Under the pieces are notes generated by a model. That model was given only the letters and a program-made list of their open reading frames with translations. It was not told the origin of the DNA and made no database searches. A stretch of DNA of 64,000 bases from Marinospirillum perlucidum (GTDB taxonomy: Bacteria > Pseudomonadota > Gammaproteobacteria > Pseudomonadales > Halomonadaceae), in NCBI RefSeq assembly GCF_003336805.1, contig NZ_QFWJ01000001.1:124001-188000 (forward strand). Reading direction: 5' to 3'. Positions 1-9,416 of this stretch are shown piece by piece. Position 1 is the first letter of the stretch. The number at the start of each line of letters is the position of its first letter. The position numbers were made by a program, and so were the translations under genes.

Positions 1-1
1 C

Positions 2-274
2 GCTGTTATTCGTTATGCAGCCAACCGTGCAGTTCAGTTTAATCGAATTGAAGAAGCCTTGAATTACCGTACCATTACCAAGCGTTTGATCGCCCATGTC
101 GAGGAGGGGCGTTTTGCGCTACTGGAAAGGCTAACCAAGGAACTGCTGGAAATTATTATGGAGTACGATCAGGTGCTGGCCGCAGAAGTTGAGGTCGACA
201 AGCCCCATGCCCTGAGATTTTCCGATTCCGTTTCTGTTACCCTCAACGCTAAACGTGAACAAGAGGATGCTTGA
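2..274 (+). CDS. folX: Dihydroneopterin triphosphate 2'-epimerase, C-terminal part
   Basis: The gene enters from the left edge, so only its last 90 codons are seen (frame open from base 2, stop at 272-274). The family (FolX/FolB, T-fold) epimerises dihydroneopterin triphosphate at C2' in the cytoplasm, on a branch of pterin metabolism. The tail carries the family segments ALNYRTITK, FALLERLT and the closing EVEVDKPHALRFSDSVSVTL, which match FolX rather than the FolB aldolase as I remember the two. The start and the N-terminal active-site residues lie outside the window, so the FolX versus FolB choice rests on this C-terminal block. Confidence 0.85.
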   Translation, partial: AVIRYAANRAVQFNRIEEALNYRTITKRLIAHVEEGRFALLERLTKELLEIIMEYDQVLAAEVEVDKPHALRFSDSVSVTLNAKREQEDA

Positions 275-281
275 GTCTTCC

Positions 282-518
282 ATGAGTGATCCACAAACTC
301 CCCGAATGAATCACAACCTTGCTATCCTGGGGCTGCTGCTTGCCTTGGGCGGGATGCTTTTGGTGTGGTTGTTGATTCCCTCTGTAATTGCTTCCGTGCT
401 GGCCTATCGATCCATTCGGCGTGAACCTGAACGTTACTCGGGCATGCTTTTTGTAATCGCAGCCTGGGTTTTGAGTCTGGTTGTGGGTGGTCTTTACCTG
501 GTTTTGAATGTTACTTGA
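282..518 (+). CDS. Small two-TM membrane protein of unknown function
   Basis: About 78 residues with two hydrophobic segments (roughly residues 9-35 and 54-76) separated by a basic loop RSIRREPERYSG. I do not recognise a function; the layout resembles small DUF4190-like membrane proteins. The start at 282 begins MSDPQTPRM; in-frame alternatives are GTG 255 and ATG 267, both overlapping the end of folX. An AAGAGG at 261-266 is a possible ribosome site but sits 15 bases from ATG 282, so the start is uncertain. The gene follows folX closely and may be co-transcribed with it. Confidence 0.55.
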   Translation: MSDPQTPRMNHNLAILGLLLALGGMLLVWLLIPSVIASVLAYRSIRREPERYSGMLFVIAAWVLSLVVGGLYLVLNVT

Positions 519-623
519 AGATTTCAACAAAAGATAAAGACTCTTTACTGCTTTTTGCTCGTCTCTACCCCCATTCTTGGGTAAACTACCAGCAAAGACT
601 AAACAAAACGGGAGTTTTACACC

Positions 624-1412
624 ATGCGTAAACTGATCGCCGCTACCGGTCTGGCTCTAACCCCTCTGGTTGCCAGCCAAGCCCAGGCTGCTTTGAACCT
701 GACAGCAACTGCCAACTACTGGGATGCCAGCCCTTCTGGTTATATTCAGGGCAATTCCAGCCAGCCACAACTGGATTTTACAGACGAACTAGGCTTGGGT
801 GATGAAGGTCTGACTAATCTATCTCTGCAGTTTGATCACTTTGTTCCCCTGATTCCTAATCTGCGCCTGACCCAGACTTCGATGGAGTTTACTGGTAACC
901 GCAATACCAGTTTTACCTTCCTAAACCAGACATTTACAGGAAACACTACTTCAACCATTGATCTGAGTCATACTGATGCCACGGCCTACTACCGTTTTCT
1001 GGATGGCCTGACTTCACTGATTCCTCTGGTTTCCCTGCGCGTTGAAGTGGGTTTGACTGCACGCATGTTTGATGGTGGTTTTGAAATCCAGGGTGACGTT
1101 GGTGGTAATACCCGTACTGAATCCGTGGATCTGAGCGTGCCTCTGCCCATGGGTTACCTGGGTGGGCGTGTATCCCTGCCGTTCGGTCTGTCTGTTGGTG
1201 CCAAGCTGAATACCATCAGCTACAGTGGTAATGGCGTGACTGATTTCCAGGGTGATGTGAGCTATGAGTTTGGTGGTTTGCCACTGATTACTCCTGGTGT
1301 CACTGCCGGTTACCGTGAATTCACCATGACGCTGGACGATCTGGATGATACCTACGGGGATCTGACCGTTGATGGTGCCTTCTTTGGTGCTTACGTTCGT
1401 GCCGGCTTCTAA
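624..1412 (+). CDS. TIGR04219-type outer-membrane beta-barrel protein
   Basis: A 262-residue protein with a clear Sec signal peptide (MRKL, hydrophobic core, cleavage after the SQAQA near residue 22). The mature part has alternating beta-strand character and ends in an aromatic residue (AGF), as expected for Bam-inserted barrels. Blocks such as LDFTDELGLGDEGL, VDLSHTDAT-like ATAYYR, LTARMFDG, LNTISYSGNG and a C-terminal GYREFTMTLDDLDD match my memory of the TIGR04219 outer-membrane family, whose role is not established. GGGAG at 610-614 precedes the ATG at 624. It has its own terminator at 1431-1459, so it is probably a single-gene unit. Confidence 0.8.
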   Translation: MRKLIAATGLALTPLVASQAQAALNLTATANYWDASPSGYIQGNSSQPQLDFTDELGLGDEGLTNLSLQFDHFVPLIPNLRLTQTSMEFTGNRNTSFTFLNQTFTGNTTSTIDLSHTDATAYYRFLDGLTSLIPLVSLRVEVGLTARMFDGGFEIQGDVGGNTRTESVDLSVPLPMGYLGGRVSLPFGLSVGAKLNTISYSGNGVTDFQGDVSYEFGGLPLITPGVTAGYREFTMTLDDLDDTYGDLTVDGAFFGAYVRAGF

Positions 1413-1430
1413 GGCTTGACGAACGTTTGA

Positions 1431-1459
1431 AAACCCGGTTAGCCAACCGGGTTTTTTTA
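1431..1459 (+). terminator. Rho-independent terminator after the barrel gene
   Basis: Perfect 10-bp stem AAACCCGGTT / AACCGGGTTT with a 4-base loop, then a run of T. It lies 18 bases after the stop of the outer-membrane gene. Confidence 0.9.
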
Positions 1460-1566
1460 TGACTTCATAATAGTTTTTAGCAATCAGTAAAAGAGTTATC
1501 TTTATCTGGATTTATTGATGAGAAGGTTTATCATTCCTATTAATAAACCGGCTGGAGATGACGATC

Positions 1567-1779
1567 ATGTTGAAAACCCTGACCTTTGCAATCACTCATT
1601 TTACCGTGGCTTTCAGTGTTGTCTGGATGATGACCGGCAGTTTCTTAACCAGTAGCCTAGTGGCGCTGGTAGAACCCGGTATTAATACCCTGGCCTATTT
1701 TTTCCATGAAAGGATTTGGGAGGGGGTTAAAAAGAGAAAAGCTCAGGAGGCAGTAACAAAAGAAGCTTGGGTGGCCTGA
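1567..1779 (+). CDS. DUF2061 small membrane protein
   Basis: About 70 residues matching the DUF2061 pattern: a first helix with ITHFTVAFSVVW, a second with LVALVEPGINTLAYFFHERIW, and a lysine-rich cytoplasmic tail. The function of the family is unknown. Start 1567 is preferred over the in-frame ATG at 1558, because GGAG at 1554-1557 is 9 bases upstream of 1567 but abuts 1558. The stop codon (1777-1779) lies inside the hairpin at 1769-1791. Confidence 0.75.
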   Translation: MLKTLTFAITHFTVAFSVVWMMTGSFLTSSLVALVEPGINTLAYFFHERIWEGVKKRKAQEAVTKEAWVA

Positions 1780-1791
1780 AACAGGCCACCC
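1769..1791 (-). terminator. Hairpin between convergent DUF2061 and purH genes
   Basis: Perfect 10-bp inverted repeat GGGTGGCCTG / CAGGCCACCC around an AAA loop. Read on the minus strand it lies just after the purH stop and is followed by a T-rich stretch (positions about 1758-1768), so it probably terminates purH. It also spans the stop codon of the plus-strand gene. Confidence 0.6.
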
Positions 1792-1800
1792 GAGACGGGC

Positions 1801-3369
1801 TTAGTGGCGGAAGTGGCGCATGCCAGTGAAGACCATGGCAATACCGGCTTCGTTAGCAGCCTGGATGACTTCCTCATCACGGACGGAACCGCCGGGTTGG
1901 ATGACGGCAGTGATTCCCGCTGCTGCTGCAGCATCAATACCATCCCTAAAGGGGAAGAAGGCGTCAGACGCCATGACCGAACCCTTCACTTCCAATTGCT
2001 CATCCGCTGCCTTGATACCGGCAATCTTGGCGGAATAAACGCGACTCATCTGACCTGCACCCACACCGATGGTCATGCCATCTTTGGCATAGACGATGGC
2101 ATTGGATTTCACGAATTTACCCACCTTCCAGGCAAAGGCCAGATCCTTGAGTTCCTGTTCGGTCGGTGCACGTTCAGTAACCACTTTGAGGTCATCACGG
2201 CCAACAACGCCCAAGTCCTTGTCCTGAATCAGCAGACCGCCGGTGACTCGTTTGAAGTCCAGGGTTTGCTGGTGTTCGCCGGGCCAGTGCTCACTGGCAT
2301 CCAGAACGCGAAGGTTTTTCTTGGTGGCCAGAATTTCCTGAGCGGCTTTATCGATGCCTGGAGCAATAATCACTTCGGCAAACTGGCGATCGACGATCGT
2401 GCGGGCCGTCAGGGCATCCAGTGAACGGTTAAAGGCCAGGATGCCGCCAAAGGCACTGGTGGGATCAGTTTTAAAAGCTTGATCATAAGCTGTTTTTAGA
2501 TCTTCGGCCACGGCCACACCACAGGGGTTGGCATGCTTGACGATGACGCAGGCCGGATCAGTGAAGGCCTTGACACATTCAAAGGCCGCATCGGTATCGG
2601 CGACATTGTTATAGGAAAGGGCTTTGCCCTGGAGTACTTCTGCAGTCGCTACGCTAGCTTCTTGTTGCTGGGCTTCAACATAGAAGGCGGCCTTCTGATG
2701 AGGGTTTTCACCATAGCGCATATCCTGGCGCTTGATGAACTGGGTATTGAAGGTGCGCGGGAAGTCTTCATTGCCGCCTTCAGCCAGGCGCCCCAGATAG
2801 TTGGCAATGGCACTGTCATAGGCCGCCGTATGTTCGTAAGCCTTGACTGCCAGGTTGAAGCGGGTGGCCTGGGTGACTTCACCCTGGTTGGCATCCATCT
2901 CTTCAAGCACACGCGCATAGTCACTGGTATTCACCAGAATACTGGTATAGGCATGGTTTTTGGCACAGGAGCGAACCATGGCTGGTCCACCGATATCGAT
3001 ATTTTCGATGGCCATTTCCAGAGTGCAGTCATCACGAGCGATGGTTTGCTCAAAAGGATAGAGATTGACGACCACCAGATCGATGGCCTGGATGGCGTGT
3101 TCCGCCATAACTTCATCATCCTGGCCGCGGCGTCCGAGAATACCGCCATGGATCTTGGGGTGAAGGGTTTTGACCCGCCCATCCATCATTTCCGGGAAAC
3201 CGGTATGCTCGGAGACCTCTTTGACCTCCAGTTGGTTTTCCTTGAGTAGGCGGTAGGTTCCACCGGTTGAAAGTAGCTCTACGCCACGGTCAGCTAGACC
3301 TTGAGCCAGTTCCACGATACCGGTTTTGTCGGAAACACTTAACAGGGCGCGACGGATTGGGTTTGCCAT
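1801..3369 (-). CDS. purH: Bifunctional AICAR transformylase / IMP cyclohydrolase
   Basis: A 522-residue cytoplasmic enzyme for the last two steps of IMP synthesis: formyl transfer from 10-formyl-THF to AICAR, then ring closure. The N-terminal MGS-like cyclohydrolase domain shows [17 protein letters not shown] and [19 protein letters not shown]. The C-terminal transformylase domain shows [21 protein letters not shown] and [12 protein letters not shown]. Length is normal for PurH. It is last in the minus-strand group after fis, with 24 bases between them, so it is probably served by the dusB-fis transcript as well as any local promoter. Confidence 0.97.
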   Translation of the reverse strand: MANPIRRALLSVSDKTGIVELAQGLADRGVELLSTGGTYRLLKENQLEVKEVSEHTGFPEMMDGRVKTLHPKIHGGILGRRGQDDEVMAEHAIQAIDLVVVNLYPFEQTIARDDCTLEMAIENIDIGGPAMVRSCAKNHAYTSILVNTSDYARVLEEMDANQGEVTQATRFNLAVKAYEHTAAYDSAIANYLGRLAEGGNEDFPRTFNTQFIKRQDMRYGENPHQKAAFYVEAQQQEASVATAEVLQGKALSYNNVADTDAAFECVKAFTDPACVIVKHANPCGVAVAEDLKTAYDQAFKTDPTSAFGGILAFNRSLDALTARTIVDRQFAEVIIAPGIDKAAQEILATKKNLRVLDASEHWPGEHQQTLDFKRVTGGLLIQDKDLGVVGRDDLKVVTERAPTEQELKDLAFAWKVGKFVKSNAIVYAKDGMTIGVGAGQMSRVYSAKIAGIKAADEQLEVKGSVMASDAFFPFRDGIDAAAAAGITAVIQPGGSVRDEEVIQAANEAGIAMVFTGMRHFRH

Positions 3370-3393
3370 AAGCCAGTTTTAGCTCCTAACAGC

Positions 3394-3663
3394 TTAGATG
3401 AGATCGTAATGTTTGAGTTTTTTGCGCAGGGTGCCACGGTTGAGGCCCAGTAGACTGGAGGCTTGCGTCTGATTGTTATCAGTGTAGCGCATGACTGCCT
3501 CCAGCAGCGGGGCTTCCACTTCGGTCAATACCAGATCATAGAGGTTATTGACCGGTTGCCCGTCTAGCTGGGCAAAATATTTCTCCAGGGCACGATGTAC
3601 ACTTTCACGAAGCGGACGCTCATGTTCGGAAGTCTTTAAGCTTGTTGAATGTATGTCAGTCAC
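3394..3663 (-). CDS. fis: DNA-binding protein Fis
   Basis: An 89-residue nucleoid protein that bends DNA and controls rRNA and many growth-phase genes. The C-terminal half, from [17 protein letters not shown] to [15 protein letters not shown], is the canonical Fis helix-turn-helix. The N-terminus is shorter and more divergent than in E. coli (98 residues). No ATG is available in frame, so the start is taken as GTG at 3663. It lies directly after dusB, the classic gammaproteobacterial dusB-fis arrangement. Confidence 0.95.
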   Translation of the reverse strand: MTDIHSTSLKTSEHERPLRESVHRALEKYFAQLDGQPVNNLYDLVLTEVEAPLLEAVMRYTDNNQTQASSLLGLNRGTLRKKLKHYDLI

Positions 3664-3686
3664 TTTGCTTCAATTCTGATTCAGGT

Positions 3687-4673
3687 TTAGGCCGGTTTGC
3701 CAAGAAGTTCTTCGGTGGGCTGAAAGATTTCAGCCATCAGATTTAATTGCTGTTCCGGTGTTTCCAGCTGGTTGAATTGCTTGCGCCAAGAGTTCTGGCC
3801 AGCCTGCTGTAGGTACCAGCCGAAATGTTTACGGGCAATACGAACCCCCATAAACTCACCGTAGGTTGCATAGAGTCCTTGCAGATGCTTGCCAATGATC
3901 GCCTTGAGTTCCTGATAGTTTGGTGCTGGCTGCTTTTCACCTTTATCCAGCCAAGCCTTGATTTGGCGGAAAATCCAGGGACGACCCTGAGCAGCCCGGC
4001 CGATCATGACAGCTGCAGCCTCCGTGTTCTCAAACACCCAGGCCGCCTTTTCCGGTGAGTCAATATCACCGTTAGCAATAACCGGTATGTCGATCGCCTG
4101 GCAAACTTCAGCCAGGGTGGCGTATTCAGCCTCCCCTCGAAATCGGTCTTCTCGGGTTCGACCATGCAGGGTAAGAGCCTGGATGCCAGCAGCTTCTGCA
4201 AGCTTGCCGATTGTAACAGCATTTTTGTGTTTTGCTGACCACCCAGTGCGAATTTTTAATGTCACAGGGACTTCTACGGCTTTAACCACTGCATCCAATA
4301 TCTCGGCGACCAGTTTTTCATCCTTGAGTAGGGCTGAACCGGCTGCTTTTTTACAGACTTTTTTGGCCGGGCAACCCATATTGATATCAATGATCTGGGC
4401 TCCCAGGTCGACATTGGCTCTGGCCGCATCGGCGAGCATCTGCGGATCCCCTCCGGCAATCTGAATCATCCGGGGTTCATCTTCCTGATGGTGAGGCAAG
4501 CGCAATCTGGATTTTTGTGTATGCCAGAGGGATTGGTCGGCCGTGACCATTTCCGCCACAGCCAGGCCTGCTCCCATTTCCCGGCACAGGGAGCGAAAGG
4601 GGGCATCGGTGATACCGGCCATGGGGGCCAGTACCAGCGGGGTATCAAGAGTAAAAGATCCCAGGGTTAACAA
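3687..4673 (-). CDS. dusB: tRNA-dihydrouridine synthase B
   Basis: A 328-residue flavoenzyme that reduces specific uridines in the tRNA D-loop using FMN and NADPH. Motifs: LAPMAGITDAPFR at the N-terminus, INMGCPAKKVCKKAAGSAL containing the catalytic cysteine, LTLHGRTRE, IPVIANGDI and IGRAAQGRPWIF. These fit DusB rather than DusA, which is a separate gene at 60.3-61.3 kb. The start appears to be TTG at 4673, with AAAGG about 9 bases upstream. It follows the zinc-ribbon gene by 12 bases and precedes fis by 23. Confidence 0.95.
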   Translation of the reverse strand: MLTLGSFTLDTPLVLAPMAGITDAPFRSLCREMGAGLAVAEMVTADQSLWHTQKSRLRLPHHQEDEPRMIQIAGGDPQMLADAARANVDLGAQIIDINMGCPAKKVCKKAAGSALLKDEKLVAEILDAVVKAVEVPVTLKIRTGWSAKHKNAVTIGKLAEAAGIQALTLHGRTREDRFRGEAEYATLAEVCQAIDIPVIANGDIDSPEKAAWVFENTEAAAVMIGRAAQGRPWIFRQIKAWLDKGEKQPAPNYQELKAIIGKHLQGLYATYGEFMGVRIARKHFGWYLQQAGQNSWRKQFNQLETPEQQLNLMAEIFQPTEELLGKPA

Positions 4674-4685
4674 GAGGACTGCCTT

Positions 4686-5678
4686 TTAAGGTAGTGGGTT
4701 TATCCGTGCGTTCTGTACATAGGTTGAGGGGCGGTCGACCTCAACACTAAATTCCTTTTGGCTGCCGGGTGGCAGTTGGGGCTCAGCTGAAGGAAGGTCT
4801 TCAGCCTGCAGCGTCTGGCTGGCGATCACCTGTAAGCTGAGGTTTAACAGTTCCACCTCCAGATTAGGCCAAGGCAGGGGCTCAGTAGTGGGATTACTCA
4901 ACTGAAAACTGACCTGCATTTTTTGGGGGTCCTGCGCAGGGGCGAGTTGAACCTGACTGATTTGGTAGTCACTGGAGGCCTGAGCACTAAAAAACTGCCA
5001 GCTACCCAGCCCTGTAGCCACCAGGATACCGGCCAGTAGCAGGCTGGCCAGAAGGGGTTGGCGATACCAGGGACGTTTGGCAGCAGTCGAGGGTTGCTCT
5101 TCCCTTTCCCTGGCCTCTTCGGCCAGTTCATTTTCCAGATTGAGATCTTCTGAATAGAGGTCCAGGGGTTCAGGATCATCAGTCAAAGGGTCAGAGGCTT
5201 CGGCGGAAGTCGTTGGCTCTGCATCTGCCTGAAAGGGGTCGGCTTGCTGGGTGAGAGTCTCTTCGGTATCAGAGTCAAGAAAGGCGGTTTCCAGCTCTGC
5301 TTCAAAAGCTTGGAATTCTCTTTCGATTTCCTCGTCCTCGGCAGTGAAGGCCTCTTCAAAGTCCTCTTCGCTCAGTGCTTCTTCCGGCCAGCTCCAGCCA
5401 GTCTCTTCTTCAGGCACGGGTACTGGATCACTTTTATCAGCCTGATACTGATCCCTGAGTGTGGGAATCGGATCGGGTTTTGAGTCATCCGTTGGGGAAG
5501 CTTCCTGGATCAGCTGATCCTCACTGGCTTCTAGGCGATGGAAACGGGCATTGAAGATCTTCATGCATTCACCACAACGAACAGCACCAAAGGCCAGCTC
5601 CAATTCCTTGTCGCTGACTTCAAATACACTGTCGCAGTGGGGGCAACGTGCCAGTTGTGTCATTCGAGTCTTGTTCAT
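4686..5678 (-). CDS. MJ0042-type zinc-ribbon, DUF3426 membrane protein
   Basis: A 330-residue protein with three parts. Residues ~11-50 form a zinc ribbon (CPHC ... CGEC). Residues ~60-205 are a long acidic, low-complexity linker rich in E, D, P and S. One transmembrane helix (~LLASLLLAGILVATG) follows, then a ~100-residue C-terminal domain of DUF3426 type, probably extracytoplasmic. The function is unknown. Placement between prmA and dusB, with 24- and 12-base gaps, is a common gammaproteobacterial order, so it is likely co-transcribed with them. Confidence 0.85.
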   Translation of the reverse strand: MNKTRMTQLARCPHCDSVFEVSDKELELAFGAVRCGECMKIFNARFHRLEASEDQLIQEASPTDDSKPDPIPTLRDQYQADKSDPVPVPEEETGWSWPEEALSEEDFEEAFTAEDEEIEREFQAFEAELETAFLDSDTEETLTQQADPFQADAEPTTSAEASDPLTDDPEPLDLYSEDLNLENELAEEAREREEQPSTAAKRPWYRQPLLASLLLAGILVATGLGSWQFFSAQASSDYQISQVQLAPAQDPQKMQVSFQLSNPTTEPLPWPNLEVELLNLSLQVIASQTLQAEDLPSAEPQLPPGSQKEFSVEVDRPSTYVQNARINPLP

Positions 5679-5702
5679 GCCCGTAATTCCCTAGCAAGCG
5701 TG

Positions 5703-6605
5703 TTATGGCTGGGGTAAGCGCTGACCGGTTATTCTGATCCATCCGTCTTTTTCCTGGAAGGCCTCAAGAGCAAACCAGGGACGGTAGGCGGCTGCTACTT
5801 CTTCAGCCTGATGGGAAAGAATACCTGATAATGCCAAGTGCCCGCCAGCTTTGACTTTCTCAGCCAGAGTGGGGGCCAAATCGATCAAAGGGCCAGCCAG
5901 AATATTGGCGACCAGAACATCGACCTGAAGTGGTGGACAGGTATCGGGATAATACACAGGAAAGGCATCTTTAGCCAAGCCGTTGCGTTCGGCATTCTGG
6001 GCACTGGCCTGGAGGGCTTGGGGGTCAATATCCACGCCCCAGGCTTGCTGGGCACCCAGTAGCAGACCGGCGATGCCGAGAATGCCCGAACCACAGCCGA
6101 AATCCAGCAGGCTGCGACCTTCAAGTGGCTGAGCATCCAACCAGGCCAGGCAGAGAGCAGTGGTGGGGTGGGTGCCAGTGCCAAAAGCCAGGCCGGGATC
6201 AAGCATAAGATTGACTGCTTGCGGTTGTGGAGGCTGATGCCAGCTAGGAACCACCCAGAGACGCTCACCCATCTGCAGGGGCGTAAAGCTATCCATCCAC
6301 TCGCGAATCCAGTCCTTTTCTTCAAGAATTTCCAGGTGCAGGACCGGAGCTGGCTCTTCGGGGAATTCCTGTTGCCAACGTTGCAGGAGTTGAGTCTGCA
6401 TGGCGTGGGCATCCTCCTGGCCATCATAAAGACCGGTAATACAGGTGGCTTGCCAGAGGGGGGTGGTGCCGCGAATCGGTTCAAATACGGGGTTGTCTTC
6501 GGCATCTGTCAGAGTAATAGCGCAGGCACCGGCTTCCAGCAGCCAGTCTTCCAGCGTGGAGGCCTGCTCGGGTCTGACCAGGGTTTTTAATTGCAGCCAG
6601 GACAT
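5703..6605 (-). CDS. prmA: Ribosomal protein L11 methyltransferase
   Basis: A 300-residue SAM-dependent enzyme that trimethylates L11. The N-terminal substrate-recognition domain (~1-95) is followed by a class I methyltransferase fold with LDPGLAFGTGTHPTT, LLDFGCGSGILGIA (motif I), WGVDIDPQA and VANILAGPL. Length is usual for PrmA. It heads the prmA / zinc-ribbon / dusB / fis run and is separated from the upstream accC by a strong terminator (6694-6733), so it probably has its own promoter in the 6606-6690 interval. Confidence 0.96.
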   Translation of the reverse strand: MSWLQLKTLVRPEQASTLEDWLLEAGACAITLTDAEDNPVFEPIRGTTPLWQATCITGLYDGQEDAHAMQTQLLQRWQQEFPEEPAPVLHLEILEEKDWIREWMDSFTPLQMGERLWVVPSWHQPPQPQAVNLMLDPGLAFGTGTHPTTALCLAWLDAQPLEGRSLLDFGCGSGILGIAGLLLGAQQAWGVDIDPQALQASAQNAERNGLAKDAFPVYYPDTCPPLQVDVLVANILAGPLIDLAPTLAEKVKAGGHLALSGILSHQAEEVAAAYRPWFALEAFQEKDGWIRITGQRLPQP

Positions 6606-6693
6606 GAAAATTTTCCGGGAAAGTGAAGAATGAAAAGGAAAGGGGTGCTCGGTCTTGCCAGTGAGGATTAGCCGTCACTGATGACTGAAGACG

Positions 6694-6733
6694 AAAAGGG
6701 CAGCGCTTCACGATCAGGAAGGCTGCCCTTTTT
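6694..6733 (-). terminator. Bidirectional-looking terminator between accC and prmA
   Basis: Inverted repeat AAAAGGGCAGC / GCTGCCCTTTTT with an 17-base interval, flanked by A and T runs on the two sides. It sits 24 bases after the accC stop on the minus strand. Confidence 0.85.
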
Positions 6734-6756
6734 CAGGGTTCAAGCAGTGACAGCGA

Positions 6757-8097
6757 TTACTGACTCAGCTTTTTCTCCAGATAGTGGATGTTAACACCAC
6801 CCTTCTGGAAGTGCGTATCCCTTACCAGATCCTTGTGTAGATCGGTATTGGTCTTGATGCCTTCCACCAGCAGCTCGTCCAGAGCGCCGCGCATACGCGT
6901 CAGAGCCGCTTCGCGGTCAACTCCCCAAGTGATCAACTTGCCGACCAGGGAATCATAGTGGGGGGGTACAGAATAACCGCTGTAGATATGCGAATCCATA
7001 CGCACACCCAGGCCACCCGGGGCATGGAACATGGTGATCTTGCCTGGAGACGGCATAAAGTTACGCGGGTCTTCGGCATTGATTCGGCACTCGAAGGAGT
7101 GGCCCATCACCTGAATGTTTTCCTGACGCAGGCGTAGGGGTTGTCCGGAGGCAATCATCAGCTGCTCCTTGACGATATCCACGCCGGTGACCATTTCACT
7201 GACCGGGTGCTCAACCTGAACACGGGTATTCATTTCGATGAAATAGAAATTGCCGTCTTCATAGAGGAATTCAAAGGTGCCGGCACCCCGGTAGTTGATG
7301 GTGTTACAAGCATCAACACAGGCTTTAAGTACTTGGCGGCGGGATTCCTCGTTCAGGTGAGGTGCAGGTGCTTCCTCGATGACCTTCTGGTGACGACGCT
7401 GTAGTGAGCAGTCACGGTCATAGAGGTGAACGGCATTACCCTGGCCATCAGCCAGAACCTGAACTTCCACGTGGCGTGGATTTTCCAGGAATTTTTCCAT
7501 ATAAACCGTGCTGTCGCCAAAGGCGGCACCGGCTTCGTTTTTAGTCACGTGTACGGCGTTTATCAGGGCGCCTTCAGAATGCACCACGCGCATACCGCGA
7601 CCCCCACCACCGGCAGCAGCCTTGATGATGACCGGTAGGCCGATACGGTGTGCCGTTTGCAGAATGGCATCGGGATCATCAGGCAGAGGGCCATCAGAAC
7701 CGGGAACCGTAGGAACCCCGGCCTTCTTCATGGCCGCAATGGCTGAAACCTTGTCGCCCATCAGGCGGATGGTTTCGGCTTTGGGGCCGATAAAGCTAAA
7801 GCCGGAACGCTCGACCTGCTCGGCGAAATCAGCGTTTTCGGCCAGGAAGCCATAGCCAGGGTGGATGGCGCTGGCATCAGTGACTTCACAGGCGGCAATC
7901 AGAGCCGGAATGTTCAGATAGGAATCCACCGAAGGCGCTGGACCGATGCAAACGGCTTCATCAGCCAAACGAACGTGCATCAGATCACGGTCAGCCTTGG
8001 AGTGTACAGCAACGGTTTTAATGCCCAGCTCGCGGCAGGCCCTGAGGATACGCAGGGCAATTTCACCACGGTTGGCAATAACAACTTTCTCAAGCAT
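6757..8097 (-). CDS. accC: Acetyl-CoA carboxylase, biotin carboxylase subunit
   Basis: A 446-residue ATP-grasp enzyme that carboxylates the biotin of AccB with bicarbonate and ATP, the first half-reaction of malonyl-CoA formation. It shows [37 protein letters not shown] (glycine-rich ATP loop), [33 protein letters not shown] and ECRINAEDP. Length matches AccC. GAGGG lies 8 bases upstream of the ATG, and accB lies 62 bases upstream, the usual accBC operon. Confidence 0.98.
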   Translation of the reverse strand: MLEKVVIANRGEIALRILRACRELGIKTVAVHSKADRDLMHVRLADEAVCIGPAPSVDSYLNIPALIAACEVTDASAIHPGYGFLAENADFAEQVERSGFSFIGPKAETIRLMGDKVSAIAAMKKAGVPTVPGSDGPLPDDPDAILQTAHRIGLPVIIKAAAGGGGRGMRVVHSEGALINAVHVTKNEAGAAFGDSTVYMEKFLENPRHVEVQVLADGQGNAVHLYDRDCSLQRRHQKVIEEAPAPHLNEESRRQVLKACVDACNTINYRGAGTFEFLYEDGNFYFIEMNTRVQVEHPVSEMVTGVDIVKEQLMIASGQPLRLRQENIQVMGHSFECRINAEDPRNFMPSPGKITMFHAPGGLGVRMDSHIYSGYSVPPHYDSLVGKLITWGVDREAALTRMRGALDELLVEGIKTNTDLHKDLVRDTHFQKGGVNIHYLEKKLSQ

Positions 8098-8159
8098 TGT
8101 TGTCCCTCATGGCGGTGTCAGCAACACCGCAAGGTTTAAGTGGATGACCCGAGAGGGGT

Positions 8160-8627
8160 TTAGACCAGAACGACCAGAGGCTGATCAAACTCAACCGGTT
8201 GACCATCTTCCAGCAGGATGGCTTCAACAACACCGTCCTTGTCGGCTTCGATCTGGTTCATCATTTTCATGGCTTCAACAATGCAAATGGTATCGCCCTT
8301 CTTGACAGCCGTACCCACTTCAACGAAGGGGCTGGCGCCAGGAGCAGGTGAACGATAGAAGGTGCCCACCATAGGGGATTTGATCTGGTGGCCGGAAGCA
8401 ACGGGCTTGCTTTCTGCGGCTGGTGCCTCGGCAGCAGGAGCAGCCGGTGCTGCGGCTGGAGCAGGCATGGCTGGCTGCGCGTAGTTCTGGTAAACCGGCT
8501 GGGCAACAGCAGCACCGGTTGGGTGACGGCTGATGCGAACGGCTTCTTCACCTTCCTGAATTTCAATTTCGCTGATGTTGGATTCTTCCAGAAGCTCGAT
8601 CAGTTTTTTTACTTTGCGAATATCCAT
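8160..8627 (-). CDS. accB: Acetyl-CoA carboxylase biotin carboxyl carrier protein
   Basis: A 155-residue carrier. Residues 1-35 form the N-terminal domain ([17 protein letters not shown]), a flexible Ala/Pro-rich linker spans ~48-75, and the C-terminal biotinyl domain holds [12 protein letters not shown], whose lysine is biotinylated. It passes carboxybiotin from AccC to the carboxyltransferase. It precedes accC and follows aroQ by 90 bases. Confidence 0.98.
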   Translation of the reverse strand: MDIRKVKKLIELLEESNISEIEIQEGEEAVRISRHPTGAAVAQPVYQNYAQPAMPAPAAAPAAPAAEAPAAESKPVASGHQIKSPMVGTFYRSPAPGASPFVEVGTAVKKGDTICIVEAMKMMNQIEADKDGVVEAILLEDGQPVEFDQPLVVLV

Positions 8628-8717
8628 AATAATATCTCTGATTAGTAAGGTGGTATGGAGTTGTTTGTTAGAAAACCCGGTTGGCCCTGCGGTAGTGCTC
8701 TGACCAAACAGATCTTC

Positions 8718-9173
8718 CTAGCCAGCTGAACCGGCTTGCTTGATTTTGTTATCAGCAGCCAGCAGGGCCAGCTGATAGCCCTGAGTGCCCAGGCCGCAAA
8801 TAACGCCCTGAGCCAAATCGGAAAAATAGGAGTGCTTGCGAAAAGGCTCCCTGGCATAAACATTGGATAAATGGATTTCAATAAAGGGTAGCGCAACTCC
8901 TGCTAGTGCATCGCGAAGCGCAACACTGGTATGGGTAAAAGCTGCCGGATTGATCAGAATAAAAGCCGTGCCATCGTTGAAAGCCTGGTGGATACGATCA
9001 ATCAGTTGGTGCTCAGCATTACTTTGAAAGGCGTCCAGCTCATGGCCCAATTCCCGGGCTTGCTGGATCAGCTGGCTATGAATTTCATCCAGAGTGGTGG
9101 ATCCGTAGATTTCGGGTTCACGCTGTCCTAACAGATTCAAGTTGGGGCCCTGGAGCAATAAAATTCTAGCCAT
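8718..9173 (-). CDS. aroQ: 3-dehydroquinate dehydratase, type II
   Basis: A 151-residue shikimate-pathway enzyme converting 3-dehydroquinate to 3-dehydroshikimate. Motifs: [20 protein letters not shown] (with the catalytic Tyr region), [18 protein letters not shown], and [15 protein letters not shown] with the catalytic His. Length is typical of the dodecameric type II family. It leads the aroQ-accB-accC group; the 9174-9416 interval upstream should hold the promoter. Confidence 0.97.
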   Translation of the reverse strand: MARILLLQGPNLNLLGQREPEIYGSTTLDEIHSQLIQQARELGHELDAFQSNAEHQLIDRIHQAFNDGTAFILINPAAFTHTSVALRDALAGVALPFIEIHLSNVYAREPFRKHSYFSDLAQGVICGLGTQGYQLALLAADNKIKQAGSAG

Positions 9174-9341
9174 GAAAGAAAAAGTCGCTCGCTCAGTTTT
9201 AACAATAAATATCTAATCAAAAAGTAACTAAATGCTGTGAACTTGCTGGCCTGACTGGGTAAAAACTAGCCTAATAGCCAAGAAATAGCCATGTGGGGGT
9301 GAAGTTTGCCTAAAGTCGAACTTCTTGTCCAGCTTTGCACT

Positions 9342-9370
9342 GTTTAACTTTGTTTTTTTTGTAGTTAAAC
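9342..9370. repeat. 8-bp inverted repeat around a T tract, aroQ upstream region
   Basis: GTTTAACT at 9342-9349 and AGTTAAAC at 9363-9370 flank a T-rich 13-base centre. It lies between the dsbD 3' end and the aroQ promoter region. It does not have classic terminator form, because the T tract is in the loop. Confidence 0.4.
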
Positions 9371-9416
9371 GCACGTTTGATGCTTTTTGCCGTTACTTGC
9401 CACCAGTTTGCCAGGA

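Noticed and set aside
2533-3249. 238-codon open frame antisense to purH
   Set aside because: It lies wholly within purH, whose enzyme motifs are complete on the other strand; composition looks like a mirror of that gene.
9342-9370. T-rich palindrome as a dsbD terminator
   Set aside because: The T tract lies in the loop rather than after the stem on the dsbD strand, so it is listed only as a repeat.
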